Shown in pieces: positions 46,742 through 59,400 of a stretch of DNA of 64,000 bases. Each line of letters begins with the position of its first letter. Position 1 is the stretch's first letter. The notes under the pieces are model-generated. The model was not told the DNA's origin. It made no database searches and saw only the letters and a list, made by a program, of their open reading frames with translations. Source of the DNA: Phallusia fumigata (Eukaryota > Chordata > Ascidiacea > Phlebobranchia > Ascidiidae); contig QXVZ01010116.1 of assembly GCA_008931825.1 (NCBI GenBank), positions 17,533 to 81,532 of the forward strand, given 5' to 3'. Made by a program: the position numbers and the translations under genes.

Positions 46742-46917
46742 ATTTCTAATGACGATTTTCACAGAGTAAACGCAGGTTTTGATGATCATTCCGTCAGTTT
46801 TTCAATGAAACTCAAATGTCCTTCTTAATTCTGTTTAAAAACACTATCTTGTCAATACGGCGGTTTTAGCTTGAATAATATGCAGTATAGTAATTTAGTC
46901 ATTTAAAAAAAATCAGA

Positions 46918-47241
46918 TTGGATAAAGCAAATCATGATTTAAGGTCAACGTGTAACAATGGGACAAGTTTCCAATCTGCAACCACGTTTTTGAACTTTAG
47001 GTTTTTTGCCGACAGAAATATAGAACGAAATAATTTTACTTACGTCACTCCATCAGCTGATCCAAATTCTACAGCAAAATTCCCAAAATCTACGCCCGTT
47101 TTTTTCGGACTTCATCAATCCGAGCTGTGGGAAATTTATGTGAAGTACATCCAACAAAATTGTTTATTGTTTCGTAATTGCCATGTCTGTTACGACACAA
47201 TACATGCTTGTATTGTTTGCAATTCTTACATTGTTACATAA
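46918..47241 (+). other. Unrecognised ORF downstream of the acidic repeat
   Basis: 107 codons opening with a non-ATG start; contains FTYVTPSADPNSTAKFPKST with PVFFGLHQSELWEIYVKYIQ. The '.PvfFgl..sElwEiyV' stretch vaguely recalls the region after the acidic N-terminus of piggyBac transposases (dFF..ff...l...iv..TN), which would fit the upstream acidic repeat. Very tentative. Confidence 0.2.
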
Positions 47242-49794
47242 AATGTTTGGTTTTTAATAACTCAACACGATAAACCAGGGGTGCACAAACTGCGGCCGCA
47301 GGTACTATTAGATGCGGCCGTGCACATGTGTATTAAAGTACATGTAATGGCGGCCGCGCATTACTAAAAACTCTTAGGCTGGTAAGAGGAAGGGAGTCAA
47401 TAAAATATTTATATTTTATTTTGAAAATTAGTTTGCTTTAAAACAAGTTTAAATGACAAGGTGGCAAAACAATTCACACAAGTAGTTTTGGCGTTTATGA
47501 CGTCAAACTGGCAATTATTTGCCAATAAATCCAAGATCATTTTTGCATCATAACGACATTATGCAGTAATAAACGATGAGTATAAAGCAAATGTAATATT
47601 TTCGGTCTTTGCAAAGTTTCGAAACGCTGCTTTTCGAAACCTAATCAACATGCATTAAACTACAACAAAGCAATATTGTCAAGGATTTAAAAAGAATGGA
47701 ACTAAACCCTATTACGGCTGCATTAGTATTTACGCATGTGACATACCACGCTGCATTCGTGACCTTGGATTACATTTTAATGACGTGTCGTTTTAGGAGA
47801 CTGCTGGAACAGTGTTGTTTTTTGATGTGAGCGAAGGAAATACCCAACAAACATGTTCTCACTGAAAGTTCTGTTGTATGTGTTGGAATACTGCGACACT
47901 TCGATGTACACGTTTGTGACGTCACAATAGAGCGTGTGGCGACGTGCAACTTCCACCCTACAGCTGCAGCTGCACGTCACCCATTTTTTGTAACTCGGCG
48001 CCTATGTGGCGGCCGTGAGTAAAATAATGTGCACTGCGGCATTTGAAGAAATGCTTTGCTTGAGTGGTACGATGTCCTTAGGCGTCGGTTTTAATGTATT
48101 GAAAACTACCTATGAGCATTTGAATGTGCGCTTATTTTTTTCGATTTTTCCGACGGAATCTGCCATTTGACGAATTTTGGTCATGGCAAGTACCTAATTC
48201 TCACTTAATAAACGAGTTTAAATCTGTACCCAGTGTGATTTTAATTAACAAAAGCCCTTTCATGCTTACGATTTGTTTCTGCATTTAGCAATTTTATAAG
48301 GCAAACCTCGATAAAATATGGAAAACGATTGACCTCACAAGAACATATGCCTGTTTTACTGCAACAACATGATTTTAGACTCTATTTTCAATATCTACCC
48401 AGCAACATGAAGGAAATTTCGCGGACCAAAAGGTCTCACAATATTGTTTTTGCGCCATGCTACTGGGTGTGGATTTCAAACACACGGGTACAATTGTCCA
48501 TTGGAGCCTTAGTTTAACTTTTAAACCACTCGGCAAATCCAAGTTGTTATTGACGGCACAGCGAGTTCCTTATTCAATGAATACGTCAAACAAAATTGTT
48601 TCAAGTAAATGTAGCTTCGTTTCTTGTCGTTCTTTACCGTGACTTATGCACCCTAGCTGTTGATATCAAAGTGGCTGTGCTGGAGGGTGTGGGGTGCGAA
48701 CACACATGATCAACTGTCCAATCGAAAGAAGGTCCAACACCTTAACGTCTAGATCAGGGGTATGCAACCTTTTTACCGGAGGGCCAAATACACTTACCCG
48801 CATTAGAGTGCCTGCCGCACACTTTACAAACGATAAAAAGCAGCATCAACCGAACTATTATTTTCGAACCACTCTTAGAAGAATAGCCTAATTGAAAACT
48901 CAATGCCCAGCGAATGTACAATGCAAACATTTCGACAATCGCTCTTGCCATCATCAAGGATGGCAGTACGGTACGGTACGTATTTACTTGTAATGTAACA
49001 TCGCCACTGACTGTATACATGTATATTAGGCTTTCTATGTTTTCCCGCCGGTCATTAAGTTGAGGCAATGTTGTGCAACCTTGTGCGATTTTCGGTGACT
49101 ATCGAGTTTAGTGACGTCACAACGTTGGCATTGTTTCACTGATATCACTGCTTGGCATGTTGACTGCCTCGTGTACAATAGTGACTGGAATTTGTAGAGG
49201 CGGCCTGCTTTACCTAAAGTAACCGTTTAGGTTTGTTTTTGTGTTTAAGCGATTAAGTGTAAGTAATACTGCACTGAATAGTATGTTGGACTGCTGCCCG
49301 ACGTTTGAGTTGTGCATTTCTGTACCGGTAAGCACCTGTGTGTTATCCGCCATAAACTCATTTGGATTGCTAGTTATTGGAACCTTTTCGTGTTAACAGT
49401 GAATTCTACTGTGATCCACTGCTGCGTCGTTTTCGGACAACGTGTATCTAATCCGGTAAGACATTTTCGTGTAATAAATGAATGCCCTTGTTAATGGGGT
49501 CAACTGAACTGGTGTTTTGATGCCGTTTTGCAGAATTGTTAATCCGCCCGATCGCTTCCAGCTAATTTGTGACTCTGGTCCTATAATAGTTCGATAAGAG
49601 CCAAATTGCCACTGTTGTATTTCGTCCCTGTATTAATACTAGTACGTGTCCGTTTTCAGAACCGCTCTTGCCTTCAATTTGGTATAAACAGCATGCTGTC
49701 GTTTGACCTGCTCTCGAGTGCCACCACCTGACTATTCATCCGAATAAATCGTTCGTTCTTTGGCCTCGGTGAGTTCTTGAGCGCAAGGAAGTGG

Positions 49795-50155
49795 GGTGCC
49801 TTAGAATGCTGCTGGTGCACTTGGTTCGCTTAGTCCGGCACTTGGTCCGTCGCAAAAAACTTCGAATGCTGCTGGTAACGCATTTAGATTGGGGAAAATG
49901 GGACGATATTGTAAATACTGCAGGTAACGCGCAAGTAACCCATTTTGATGCGACGAAACTCATAAATACTGCAGGTAACCCGTTTTGATGCCACGATTAC
50001 TATTTTTTCAATAATTTTTTACTAATCCCGACCCCCTGACCCCAAAAGCACTAACCGTGAACATAAATAGCAAACGTTTCGAGTTTTAGTGCACCAAGTG
50101 CCGGACCAAGCGAACCAAGTGAACCAAGTGCACCAGCAGCATTTGAAGGCACCGA
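49795..50155. repeat. Inverted repeat (fold-back) with ~65-bp arms
   Basis: Left arm around 49,795-49,850 (AATGCTGCTGGTGCACTTGG, TTCGCTTAGTCCGGCACTTGG) is the reverse complement of the right arm around 50,090-50,155 (CCAAGTGCCGGACCAAGCGA; CCAAGTGCACCAGCAGCATT), with a short internal duplication in the right arm. The spacer is about 230 bp. Confidence 0.7.
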
Positions 50156-50573
50156 GGAAGAGCGCGTTTAGAACCGTTCTGGGAATATAAGCGATCCCCC
50201 CTGTTGTGCTGCCTGGGCGCACAGAGTCACGCCCCCTAGCAAATAAATAGCAGCGCAACATGTAAGTTGTACGTAACAAGTACCTCGTTACGAATAGCGT
50301 ACCGTATCTTTGGAAGATTTTTGCTGCGTACCGTTCCGTACCGCCATCTATTGTAAATAATAGGAAACGGTATGGTACGTATTGAGATTAGCGTACCACA
50401 CCACATAACCTCCCTGCCAAGGGCGTACCTTATTGATGATTTTTGCTGCGCACCGTAACTTACCAACGTACCGTACCGTATATTGGTCATCATAATTATG
50501 ATGGATTTCGACTGTGTAGGGGGGATTCTCCCCAAACAAATACTTATAGAGGCTGATTTCACCCTTACCTTGG

Positions 50574-50928
50574 GGTTCCTCTTAAATGGCAAGGTGGGCA
50601 AGGTGGGTGCTTTCCCCGTTTAATAGTGAATTCAAGTGTGTCTCACGAGGAGGTTCCGGTGCCTTCAAAAACTACTTGGTTGCTTGGGACTTCGTTTGTA
50701 TCTGTATTTTTAAAATTTAAATATTTTACTAATCCCACCCCCTGACCCCAATAGCACTAACCGTCAACGGTAATAACAAAATCTGCCAGTTTTACCCTAT
50801 TCAAATGCATTATCTTCGGTATTTGCGGTACCCAGCGAAACAGCAAGCTTCTTCGTGCGACACGCCAGAAAGGGGAATCACCTTGCTCACCTTGCTCACC
50901 TTGCCCACCTTGTCATGTTAGAGGAACC
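50574..50928. repeat. Fold-back element with GGTTCCTC / GAGGAACC ends
   Basis: Left arm: GGTTCCTCTTAAATGGCAAG then GTGGGCAAGGTGGG and CTTTCCCC. Right arm: GGGGAATCACC, repeated TTGCTCACC, TTGCCCACCTTG and GTTAGAGGAACC. The arms pair with an extra CACCTTG unit on the right. Looks like a small inverted-repeat transposon remnant. Confidence 0.6.
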
Positions 50929-52271
50929 GCTTAACTTGTGTTATCTATTTTACAGGTGAAACCTACCGTAGATGTTACCACTTGTTATCCCATGCAAAGC
51001 AAAGATATGCTAAAATATCAGCTAAAATATAAAATATCAAATAAACCATTACTGTCAGAGATCGGTTTTCATACAGTGGTTGTGTGCAGACAGCTTGAAC
51101 CAACCACTCAACCATCAATAAAACCTTTTCCATTAACATAAATTTTGTTATAATTGTCAAGTTATTTTAAAAGGCTTTATATCCTTTATTTCTGGAAATT
51201 GTAAAATGGTATGCAAGGATACCACAAGGGTGCACCACTTGTTTTCAAGATATACTTGATGCTTGGCTATGTATTTTGGGACAAAAGTTAATTAACAAAC
51301 GTAACCCAGGTAGGTTTACTATTCCTTTGCAAGTGGTTGAATAACCCTTTAAGTTTTATAAGGTTGCTAATGAAAAAATATCCACCTGTGTGGCAAACTT
51401 TATGCTTTGTTTTAAGAGTGAGTAAAACTTAAATGCAAATGAGATGGTTGTAAAGTTGTGTGCCTACTTCTCTATTGACAGCAGCACAGCAAAAACCATT
51501 GGCTCAATGGCTGAACCACCTAAGGTGTATTTCAGTAAAAATAAATCTTGATAAGTGTGTGGTTTCGTTACAAGTGTGTAGCAAACAGTTGTGATTGTTT
51601 ACTTTCAATTAATCTTCGAGTTGCTAATCAAAATGTCAATCAAAATGATAATGTTGTTTTTCCATTACTGTAGTGTTCTTCTTCCACAGCAAACATAGTT
51701 TGGCTCTGCAGAAGCTTTGAGTTGGTGTTTTACATGCAGCATCCCACAATTTATCAGTTTTTTAGATTATTTTTGATCCATGAAATACCAACATCCATGT
51801 TTTCCTTGTTGAGATAAAATCATTTAATGTTGCTATTAACACCAACACACAATTTGTATGCAAAATTACCCAATTTGTGCCCATGTCAAATGTGAAAAGC
51901 TATTAAATTAATCACAGTCCATCCGCAATGACTGCAAGTGGGGTTAAATCAAATCAGAGTTTTCCTTGCAAGCTTGCAATGCATATATGAGTGTGCCATT
52001 ATTGTTTACCTGCATAAAACCCTCATGCATATAATCCACAGTTGTATAAAGTATTGTGACAGTATAATGCTAATATGCTAAGTCAATGTAATGTCAGTGC
52101 AATTTTATTACTGACAATTTTAAAGCATAAAATAATTAGACAAGCAAATTGGATTATGATTGTCACAAGTTTAAAATACTGCTTTGGTAATTATTGTAGA
52201 TGGTTTACCTCCTGATCTAAGATATAAGTCCATGAACATTAACCAAAAAAGTTGTGTGATACTATTTACAG

Positions 52272-52432
52272 ATGTGGTGTGGGATGCAAAATCCGAACAT
52301 GAACAAACTCTGCTGCAACTTGAACATGAGAGAAAAGACTTCACTGAGGGTTCGGAGCAAATATGAGGTTCATGACAAAGCTAAAGACTCTAACACTCAT
52401 CTTAATTTCAATAAAAAAAGCACAGAGTACAG
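52272..52432 (+). other. Candidate upstream exon (unassigned)
   Basis: An open 161-nt stretch bordered by TTTACAG and AG|GTGGGT, beginning with ATG and ending EYR. Lys/Asn-rich (KTSLRVRSKYEVHDKAKDSN). It could be a first exon of the ankyrin gene that starts 1 kb downstream, but its carried phase cannot be tested against an ATG-initiated exon. Low confidence. Confidence 0.25.
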
Positions 52433-53475
52433 GTGGGTAAATAGAATGTGAGGCAGTCAGAATCGAAAACTTCAACTTTTTGAGACCTTGTCTACAAACT
52501 TGCAAACACATAACGTGCAAACAGCACAAAGCATTACTGACGGCCAAAATTTATAAATTGTAAATAAATTGGTAATTTGCAAACAGCAAAGTCTAGCAGA
52601 GTTTCGGTACCAAATAGAAAACCATGTTTGGTTTCAGGGGTAACCATTAAATTCTTATCAGAGGAGGTGATAAATTTGTTTGTCAGGTACGAAGTGGGCT
52701 TTGTTTAATTTCTTAAATCTTTTTACTGTAACGAAACTGGGGAAGTTTACAAGCAGTTTTGTTCCACCAGGTGTACCTTTGTCTGACAGGTGAGCTTAAA
52801 TGCTAATGAGATGGTGATAAAGTTGTTCACCTCTTTTATTAGTGTACTCATTTTATGTCTTGAAATTATTTATTGCATGGAAACCCAGCAACTTTGCAAA
52901 CCTTGCATTTTGACTTGACACTAAGTTTAACATGTCTGATGTACAGTGCTCAAATTCTATAGTCTGTTGTTATCATTTTGAAATGGCAATAGTTAGGTCA
53001 GCTAGCAAATTGCCTAGTTTCCATGCAAAACATAGTTTAGGTTGTTGGGAATGTAATCTCTGCATATCAAATCTATGATTTGTGTTTTTAACTCAGTTCA
53101 GGGGTGGACCAATGGGCCTACACTGTTATTAAACATTAAAACTGTGTTTATTCTTGTTTTTAAAATTGCAAGGCTTTTTGCTTGGGATTTAAAGTGGTTT
53201 TGGAGCAAATATTCATTAAACATTTTTAGTGGGACAGTGTTTTGTCAAAATGTTTCCTTTCTAGTTTTAGGTCACAATTTCAACAAAAAATGCACCTTTT
53301 TCCATGTTTGATTTAAAATTGTACGTAATAGATGTCAAGAATTTAATCAAAAATGACTGAACAACTTTTTTAAATACATTTTTGCTGGCACATTAGCAAA
53401 AATGGAACTGATTTTTTTGTTTTAACAAACGCTACCATTTATGTATCAGTATAGGGAATCTCCAACTATTAAAGC

Positions 53476-56400
53476 ATGAGCTTTGATAATGCTACATTTA
53501 GTGGAGAAAGCAAACAATTATCTGGCGATACGGCAACATTTGAAATACAAAATGAAAGTAAGTTTCTTAACAGGTGATTTACTTCCAATTTTTTAAAGTT
53601 TACTATAGGGTAGCATTATAGTAGTTGTATATTGTGTGCATCTGAGTAAAAATAGTTTAGTTAGATGCAAAAGAGAGTCAGCAAACCACATGAAAGGTTA
53701 TTGTGTGCTGTAAAACTTTTTAATTTATTCTCTATTTGTTTGTTTTTACATGTACAAAGAAAAACAAGCTAAGAGCGAAAGGGCTGGCCTCGATTTTCGA
53801 AGACAAAGGAAAACTGACGATGAACCACACTATTCCAAAGTGGTAAGTTTCATGTTTGGAAACTAAATGGCTACAGTAAATTTATACATGTATTTGTAAA
53901 CAATTTTACACTTCCACACTATTGCAGGGCCGCATTATACAATGCAGTAGCTAAAAAACCCTTGAGTAAACACACCAAAAAGCTTAAATTGACAATAATA
54001 ATTAGTTTTGTACATATTCTTTGGTGATTAATGAACTCTGTTTAGTATTTGCTTTGTTTTTTTTCTCAAACAAATAAAGATAGGTTGGAGTGCAAAATGT
54101 TAAGAAACAGTTCATGCATCATAAAATTCACCATCTTTACATCTTAAGTCAAGTCAAATCTCATACTATAGCAGCTAGAATCAAATCAATTCTTTGCTAG
54201 ACGAAATATAAGTCATTGCAACACTGGTAAAAAACATTTGATTTAGCTGTGCAATAAACTATGCAAAATTAACAGTCTGTGTTTTAACTCAGGGTCAAGA
54301 AGGAAATGAAACTTACAAAGAGACCTCATTCAAAATGCAAACTTCTTTTTCCAGTGGGTGAGTTTGCTGATGTTGTTGTGTAACAATCAATAAAACTTGT
54401 AGCAAAATAAATAGGAAATAAGTTTTTATTCTTGTGTGTTGAGGAGCACATATTTGATAATGTAGCACACTAAAGCAATGGTCAGGAAGATATGACCAGT
54501 AAAATGTTCAAACCTAACAAAACAACCAAGAGTGGGTGGATTTATGACAAATTTATTTTGTTGTATGGCAGACTACACATTTGGGTAGTGTTGAGTAAAA
54601 CTTTTTTAAATGTGCAAAAAAACAGCATTTGGGAGGAATCGGAAAACAAGTAAATATAAAATACAGTTGTGCTCTCACACTTGGTTTTCAAGATCTAGTA
54701 GTGAAACACATGGCAAGAACTGTTGTACATGATAATGATTATTTTAACCCAATTGAAAAGTATTAGTTTTGCTAAAATGTCATTTTTATCCTTCTTTCTT
54801 TAAGACCTTCCAAAGATCTACCCAATTCAGAGCATGAAGATGAGAATGACACTGACCTCTATCAGGTAACAGAGTGTTGTTATGGACGCATGTGACCTTT
54901 TTGTATATCTATACCTGAAACTGATTGTTTTTAAACTTTTGATTAACACTTTTGACCTTAGTCCTGTTTATACAACAGTGCTGTGGACAATCTTAGTCAT
55001 TTGACCAGCAAATTGGAGTTGTGTTGTGGGGCACTTAAATTATCAGTTGGCTGGCATCATTTGCTAAAGACCTCTAAACTTTGGTTTTGCTTTAAATTGA
55101 TTTGGCATGAAAAACCTGATCGGGATTCCTACTCGTCCCGGGTTTGAACCCCATGAAAAAATAAATAAATTGGTTTGAATTGTTTTGTTGTTTGACAGTT
55201 GGCATTTGATGGTGATGAAAAAAAGATGCAAAAAGCAATTGACAGACTCAGAAAGCCTGTAAATAATGAAATAAACAAGAAAGACAAACATAAGCGCACT
55301 CCACTGCACTATGCAGCAATGAACAAGCATGTTGAGATGTGCAAACTACTTGTTGAGAACGGAGCAGGTATGTTTCTGTTTCAATTCACAGGGTTGTGAG
55401 TTTAAATCCCTACCCTATATATTTTATACAGCCTATATATTCAAATTTATGCAAATAATAAATCTTAACAACCAACTTGTTTTAGACATTAACATTTGTG
55501 ATGGTGGTGGAAGAACTGCACTTCATCTAGTGGTAAATGTATTAGAGAAAATGGACGGGGTAAGTTGGACTCATCATAATAAAATAATGATGTTCAACAT
55601 TTTCATGTTTTTTCCTTTATGACATATTAACAGCCCCTGCTATAAATTAGCTTGAGCTATTGGGACCGGGTCATATTTGCCTGAGATGTATTTTTGTCTC
55701 ACATGCAATAATAGCATGTAAAGTCCATAACATTTGGAAACACAAAAATGGTGCTAATTTTTTAAGCTGCATTGATTGGTATTTGACGCATAAGTGCAAA
55801 CCATAAATGATGACATATAAACCTTTCATAAATCAAGACATGTAACCTCATGACATTTTTTTCAATTCTTTTCTTCAACAATTATGGGTCCCCTATGAAG
55901 GGGACACATTGTTTTTACTCTGTTTTTTTTTCTTTATTTCTTTTTTCTGTCTAACGCGAGTTTGTTCCCACATTTTGACCAAGAAGGAGTTGTTCAAATT
56001 ATTTATATTTTCGCACATGATAGATGCATATCTGAAGTTGTGCACTGACACCTTTTTACCCTAATTCAGCCATCAGTTCACCCACAGGCCCCAAAAACGT
56101 AAAATTTTTAAAACGGCAATATTTACCAAGGTAGGACACCTAGAAGATTCCTATTTTAATAGTTGATACAATACAAAGTATGTTAAATGATTTTTAGGCT
56201 TTAGTTTGGATTCACCCATTTTTTCCTTTTTAATTCCAAATATTCAGTTTTTTTTTGTTTACGTTCCGTTTACATCAGACATACTAATCTAAATGTATTG
56301 AAATTTAAAATGTACATATTTAGGGTGCTTTTCATTGGCCCTTGAAAATTTTANCTTTTTAATTCCAAATATTCAGTTTTTTTTTGTTTACGTTCCGTTT

Positions 56401-59400
56401 ACATCAGACATACTAATCTAAATGTATTGAAATTTAAAATGTACATATGTAGGGTGCTTCTCATTGCTTGTTTAAAATTTTAGCATGATCGGTCAAGTAT
56501 TTACCTTTACAGCTGCATATATGTGTTTAAACGCTAACTGTTTTGCCCCAAATGCTAAACGACCAGGCGCGAGGGAGTGATGAACGAGTTTACGACACAA
56601 GCGGCGCAACGCTCAGCAACTTTTTGTATTTTTTATGTAGGATAACTCACTTACAAAGAATGAAGAAGATTGTAAAGCCATGAAAATCAGTAAAATTGTT
56701 GAACTTCTATTAAAAAAAGATGCACGCATTAATATCAGGGATAAGAATAATTGCACACCTCTTTACTACATTTCGCGCTATGGTCACATGGCATGTGTGA
56801 AGCTATTGATGAGAAAGAATAAGTCATCGATCCAAGTAAGCAGCACTTAACAGGGTTTGTAGTTTTAGTTAATCCACAGGCCTCAAACTGTGGAATTTAA
56901 AATTATCTTTTTCTAATTTGATTTTTTACTAGGCTTGTGACAATCAAAAAAGAACACCATTACATGTCGCTGCTAAATATGGCCAGGTGGAAGTTGCTAA
57001 GGAATTTATTGAATCTGGAGAAAAAATAGTTGCTAGCTGGACACAACCATTTGCAGGAATTTTTCGGGTAAGTCAGTAAATAAATCAGCATATTTCCACA
57101 TGTCTTATTGAGATTGTGAATATTTGTTGACTTTTTAAATATTTGAGGTTTTACTTTTTGTGTGGTGTTTTTGTCTATTCACTACATGATATGACATGCA
57201 CTTTAGAGAATCAAAACATTATCATTTGCAGAACCCACAGGATAAAAACCAGGCTCGTTTGTCGCTTGTTAAACAACTGCTTGACATGAAAGACAAAAAC
57301 AGTTTCACACCACTGCACTATGCCGCTAAGTTCAAACAAGTTGAAATGTGTCAATTACTTTTGGAGAATGGAGCGGGTAAGAAACTGCAACTATGAATGT
57401 TGTGACATTTCAAATTCACACCCAAAAATAAATATAAAAACCATTGTGACCAAAACTGGGGTAGAAATTGACTGTTTTTTAATCTTGTAACTGTTACCTG
57501 CAAGCATTGAAAAAATGCAGTATCAAACAAAGTACTAATACTTTAATAGTAAACCACTGTGCTGGTCGAGTCTTACTCACGGATTGCCAGCCGCTAAAAT
57601 ATTTGAAAAACTATTGATATCAAATGGTATAGTTGTAATTTGGTTGTGGGAGTTGTTCTTTAATCTGGGTTTGTTGTCGTAGATGTTGATGTTCGTAATT
57701 TGGATGGCAGTACTGCTCTTCACGTGACATTGGATAAGCACGAGGAAATCGCCCCTGAGTCGGTAAGTTTAACTCACATTACGAGACACTTTAAATAAGT
57801 GGTCAAGCTCTTCATATAATCTTAACCAGAGTCCTACATTGCATGAAATGTTCCATACACGCTAATATGAGATAACTAAACAAACATTGTTCCTTAAATT
57901 CGCGTTTGAAATGTCTCTTAACATTGATCCTACTTTTTGTGTATTAAACCACATTTTTCTTTTAATTTATATTCACGAGACAAATTTGTGTCAGTTGCAG
58001 TTTACTTCACTATTTATGTGCTCCAGACATTGCCTGTTCTATCACAATGCATTGTTACATAGCAATTATTTGTTATGTCAAAAAATCAATGTTTACAGAT
58101 GGTGCATAGTGTAGTGTCCCACAGTTTGCTGACCGCTGCTTCAAACTGTGGGTTTCCTATGTAGGTGATAAGCTGAACCTGTTAGCTGAAAATAGCACTT
58201 TTATATTAGATATTATATGTGTCAGAACTATCAAAACACATAAAATTGAATTTGGAAAATTGTGGAATATGAAAATATTGTCTGCACAGAAATGGGAAAT
58301 TAGGGGAAAAAGGTTAGCAAGCCCTGCTATAAAATCTTAACCAATAAAAACCATGGTATCTTTTTTGCACATATAACATTTTTTCATTGTATCTGGTAGA
58401 ATTTGACCACCTAAGTTTTTTTACTCAGAAAAGCTTGTCTCCGACCAGTGATGAAAATTGGAAGGAGATGTTTAATGAAATCAGTGAAATTGTGAAACTT
58501 CTGTTGCATAGAAATGTGTCCGTTGATATCCAGGATATCGAAGGTTGCACGCCTCTTCACTGTGCTGCACAAATTGGTCATGTGGCATGCGCAAAGCTAT
58601 TGATTGAAAAGTATACGGATTTAAATAAAGTGAGTAACATTTACATGGTTTGTAGCCTTATCAAGGCCGTTTTATTTTCTAATTGCATTTTGTAATTTTT
58701 TTTCTGTTTGACTGCATTTTGTCAAAAATTTACTGCTGAGGTCAAATTTTGAAGAATATTAATTTGATCTATGTAGTTTACTCCATGAATTCGATAGGTT
58801 TTATTGTGTGGGGGTTCGATCATCACTAATAGGGGTTTGTGGAAACATGTATGGATCTTGCATTAATGTTAAGATTTACATGTTAACTTTATCCGTTTAC
58901 TACATGATATAGCAAGTACCAACACCTTATCACATCACTTGCAGAACCCACAGGATATCTTGTTGCTCAGTAAACAACTGCTTAACATGAAAGACAAAAA
59001 TGGTTTCACACCACTGCACTACGCGGCTAAGTTCAAACATGTTGAGATGTCCACATTACTTTTGGACAATGGAACAGGTTAGGAACTGTTGCAATTCACA
59101 GGGTTGTGAAGTAAAATCCCTGCATTTCAAATTTAAACATACCAATCAATACATCAATGATTGCAACTTTACTTAGAGTAGAAATTGTTCTTTTATTTTT
59201 CGGCCCAGCAGCTTGTCCGTGTCGTTTTGCCATGAAAACTTTAGTGGATTTGGATGAAACTTCCACAGCTGGTGTATATGATTATGTAGGTGTGCCATCT
59301 GTTTCGTTTGACCCCATAGCCCCACAGTGGTTATCCTGCCAGCCCCAAAAGAGTTTTGCATGCTTGCAAGCACCACAAACGAAAGGTTTTTTGCAGTGAA

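Larger units (their letters stand above)
47277..53475. other. Gene-poor interval with hAT-like ends and fold-back elements
   Basis: About 6 kb. hAT-like left ends at 47,277 (CAGGGGTGCACAAACTGCGG) and 48,759 (CAGGGGTATGCAACC, flanked by GTCTAGAT) without recognisable right ends; fold-back repeats at 49,795-50,160 and 50,574-50,928; repeated GTACCGTACC words at 50,270-50,480. From 51 to 53.4 kb it is AT-rich with no features apart from one candidate exon at 52,272. Confidence 0.5.

Noticed and set aside
55060-55180. Possible tRNA-like B box (GTTTGAACCCC region)
   Set aside because: No A box at the right distance and no cloverleaf; chance similarity is more likely.
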